A stretch of DNA of 37,441 nt from a bacterium (lineage in GTDB: Bacteria; UBP6; UBA1177; JAGLDR01). The translations under genes and the position numbers were made by a program. Location: positions 1-37,441 of the forward strand of contig JAGLDR010000068.1 of NCBI GenBank assembly GCA_023145475.1, read 5' to 3'. Within the stretch, counting starts at the first letter, position 1. Each line of letters begins with the position of its first letter. The notes under the pieces were generated by a model. It was not told the DNA's origin. It saw only the letters and a program-made list of their open reading frames with translations, and made no database searches. This document shows, piece by piece, positions 37,348-37,441 of the stretch.

Positions 37348-37441
37348 AACACACCTCAACAACACTCGTTAACATAACAGGCGTAATTAAAAATATTATA
37401 TGAATTTTTTAATTTAAATCAAAGAATTTATATGAATTTTT

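Noticed and set aside
1-37441. tRNA/rRNA genes, prophage or complete insertion sequences
   Set aside because: No cloverleaf-like segment, rRNA-like sequence, integrase, phage structural or transposase protein was recognised in the ORF set.

Overview
The window looks like a compact stretch of bacterial chromosome, AT-rich and probably Gram-negative, mostly housekeeping genes. Recognisable genes: prs, purC, two SurA/PpiC-type prolyl isomerases, rpsU, a cold-shock protein, cinA/pncC, hutU, mutL, miaA, carD-like, a DnaQ-type exonuclease, feoA-feoB plus a FeoB-associated Cys-rich protein, dnaE, recG, greA, a thioesterase, a YaiI/DUF188 protein, dprA, ispH, cmk, cysS and a DUF4143-type ATPase. Accessory genes: a histidine kinase paired with a REC-GGDEF-EAL regulator, a MORN-repeat lipoprotein, and several surface lipoproteins with Asp/Thr/Ala or acidic tracts. 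No tRNA, rRNA, CRISPR array, prophage or intact transposase was recognised. The observations most worth follow-up are: (1) a cytosolic-looking chimeric protein (mono-[4Fe-4S] ferredoxin, DUF1858-like, two DUF2249-like modules, NMT1/SsuA-like solute-binding domain) whose predicted promoter has a perfect 14-bp palindrome in the -35/-10 spacer; (2) an ~80-bp imperfect inverted-repeat element inside the linker-coding part of mutL, and a second inverted-repeat element between convergent genes near 30.8 kb; (3) a feo promoter with two tandem GTTAG-N6-CTAAC boxes, one filling the -35/-10 spacer; (4) Asp-Thr-Ala tract lipoproteins, one with an internal Cys-rich repeat; (5) a c-di-GMP-type two-component output protein with a degenerate GGDEF site. 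All family calls were made by reading translations by eye; no database search was run.
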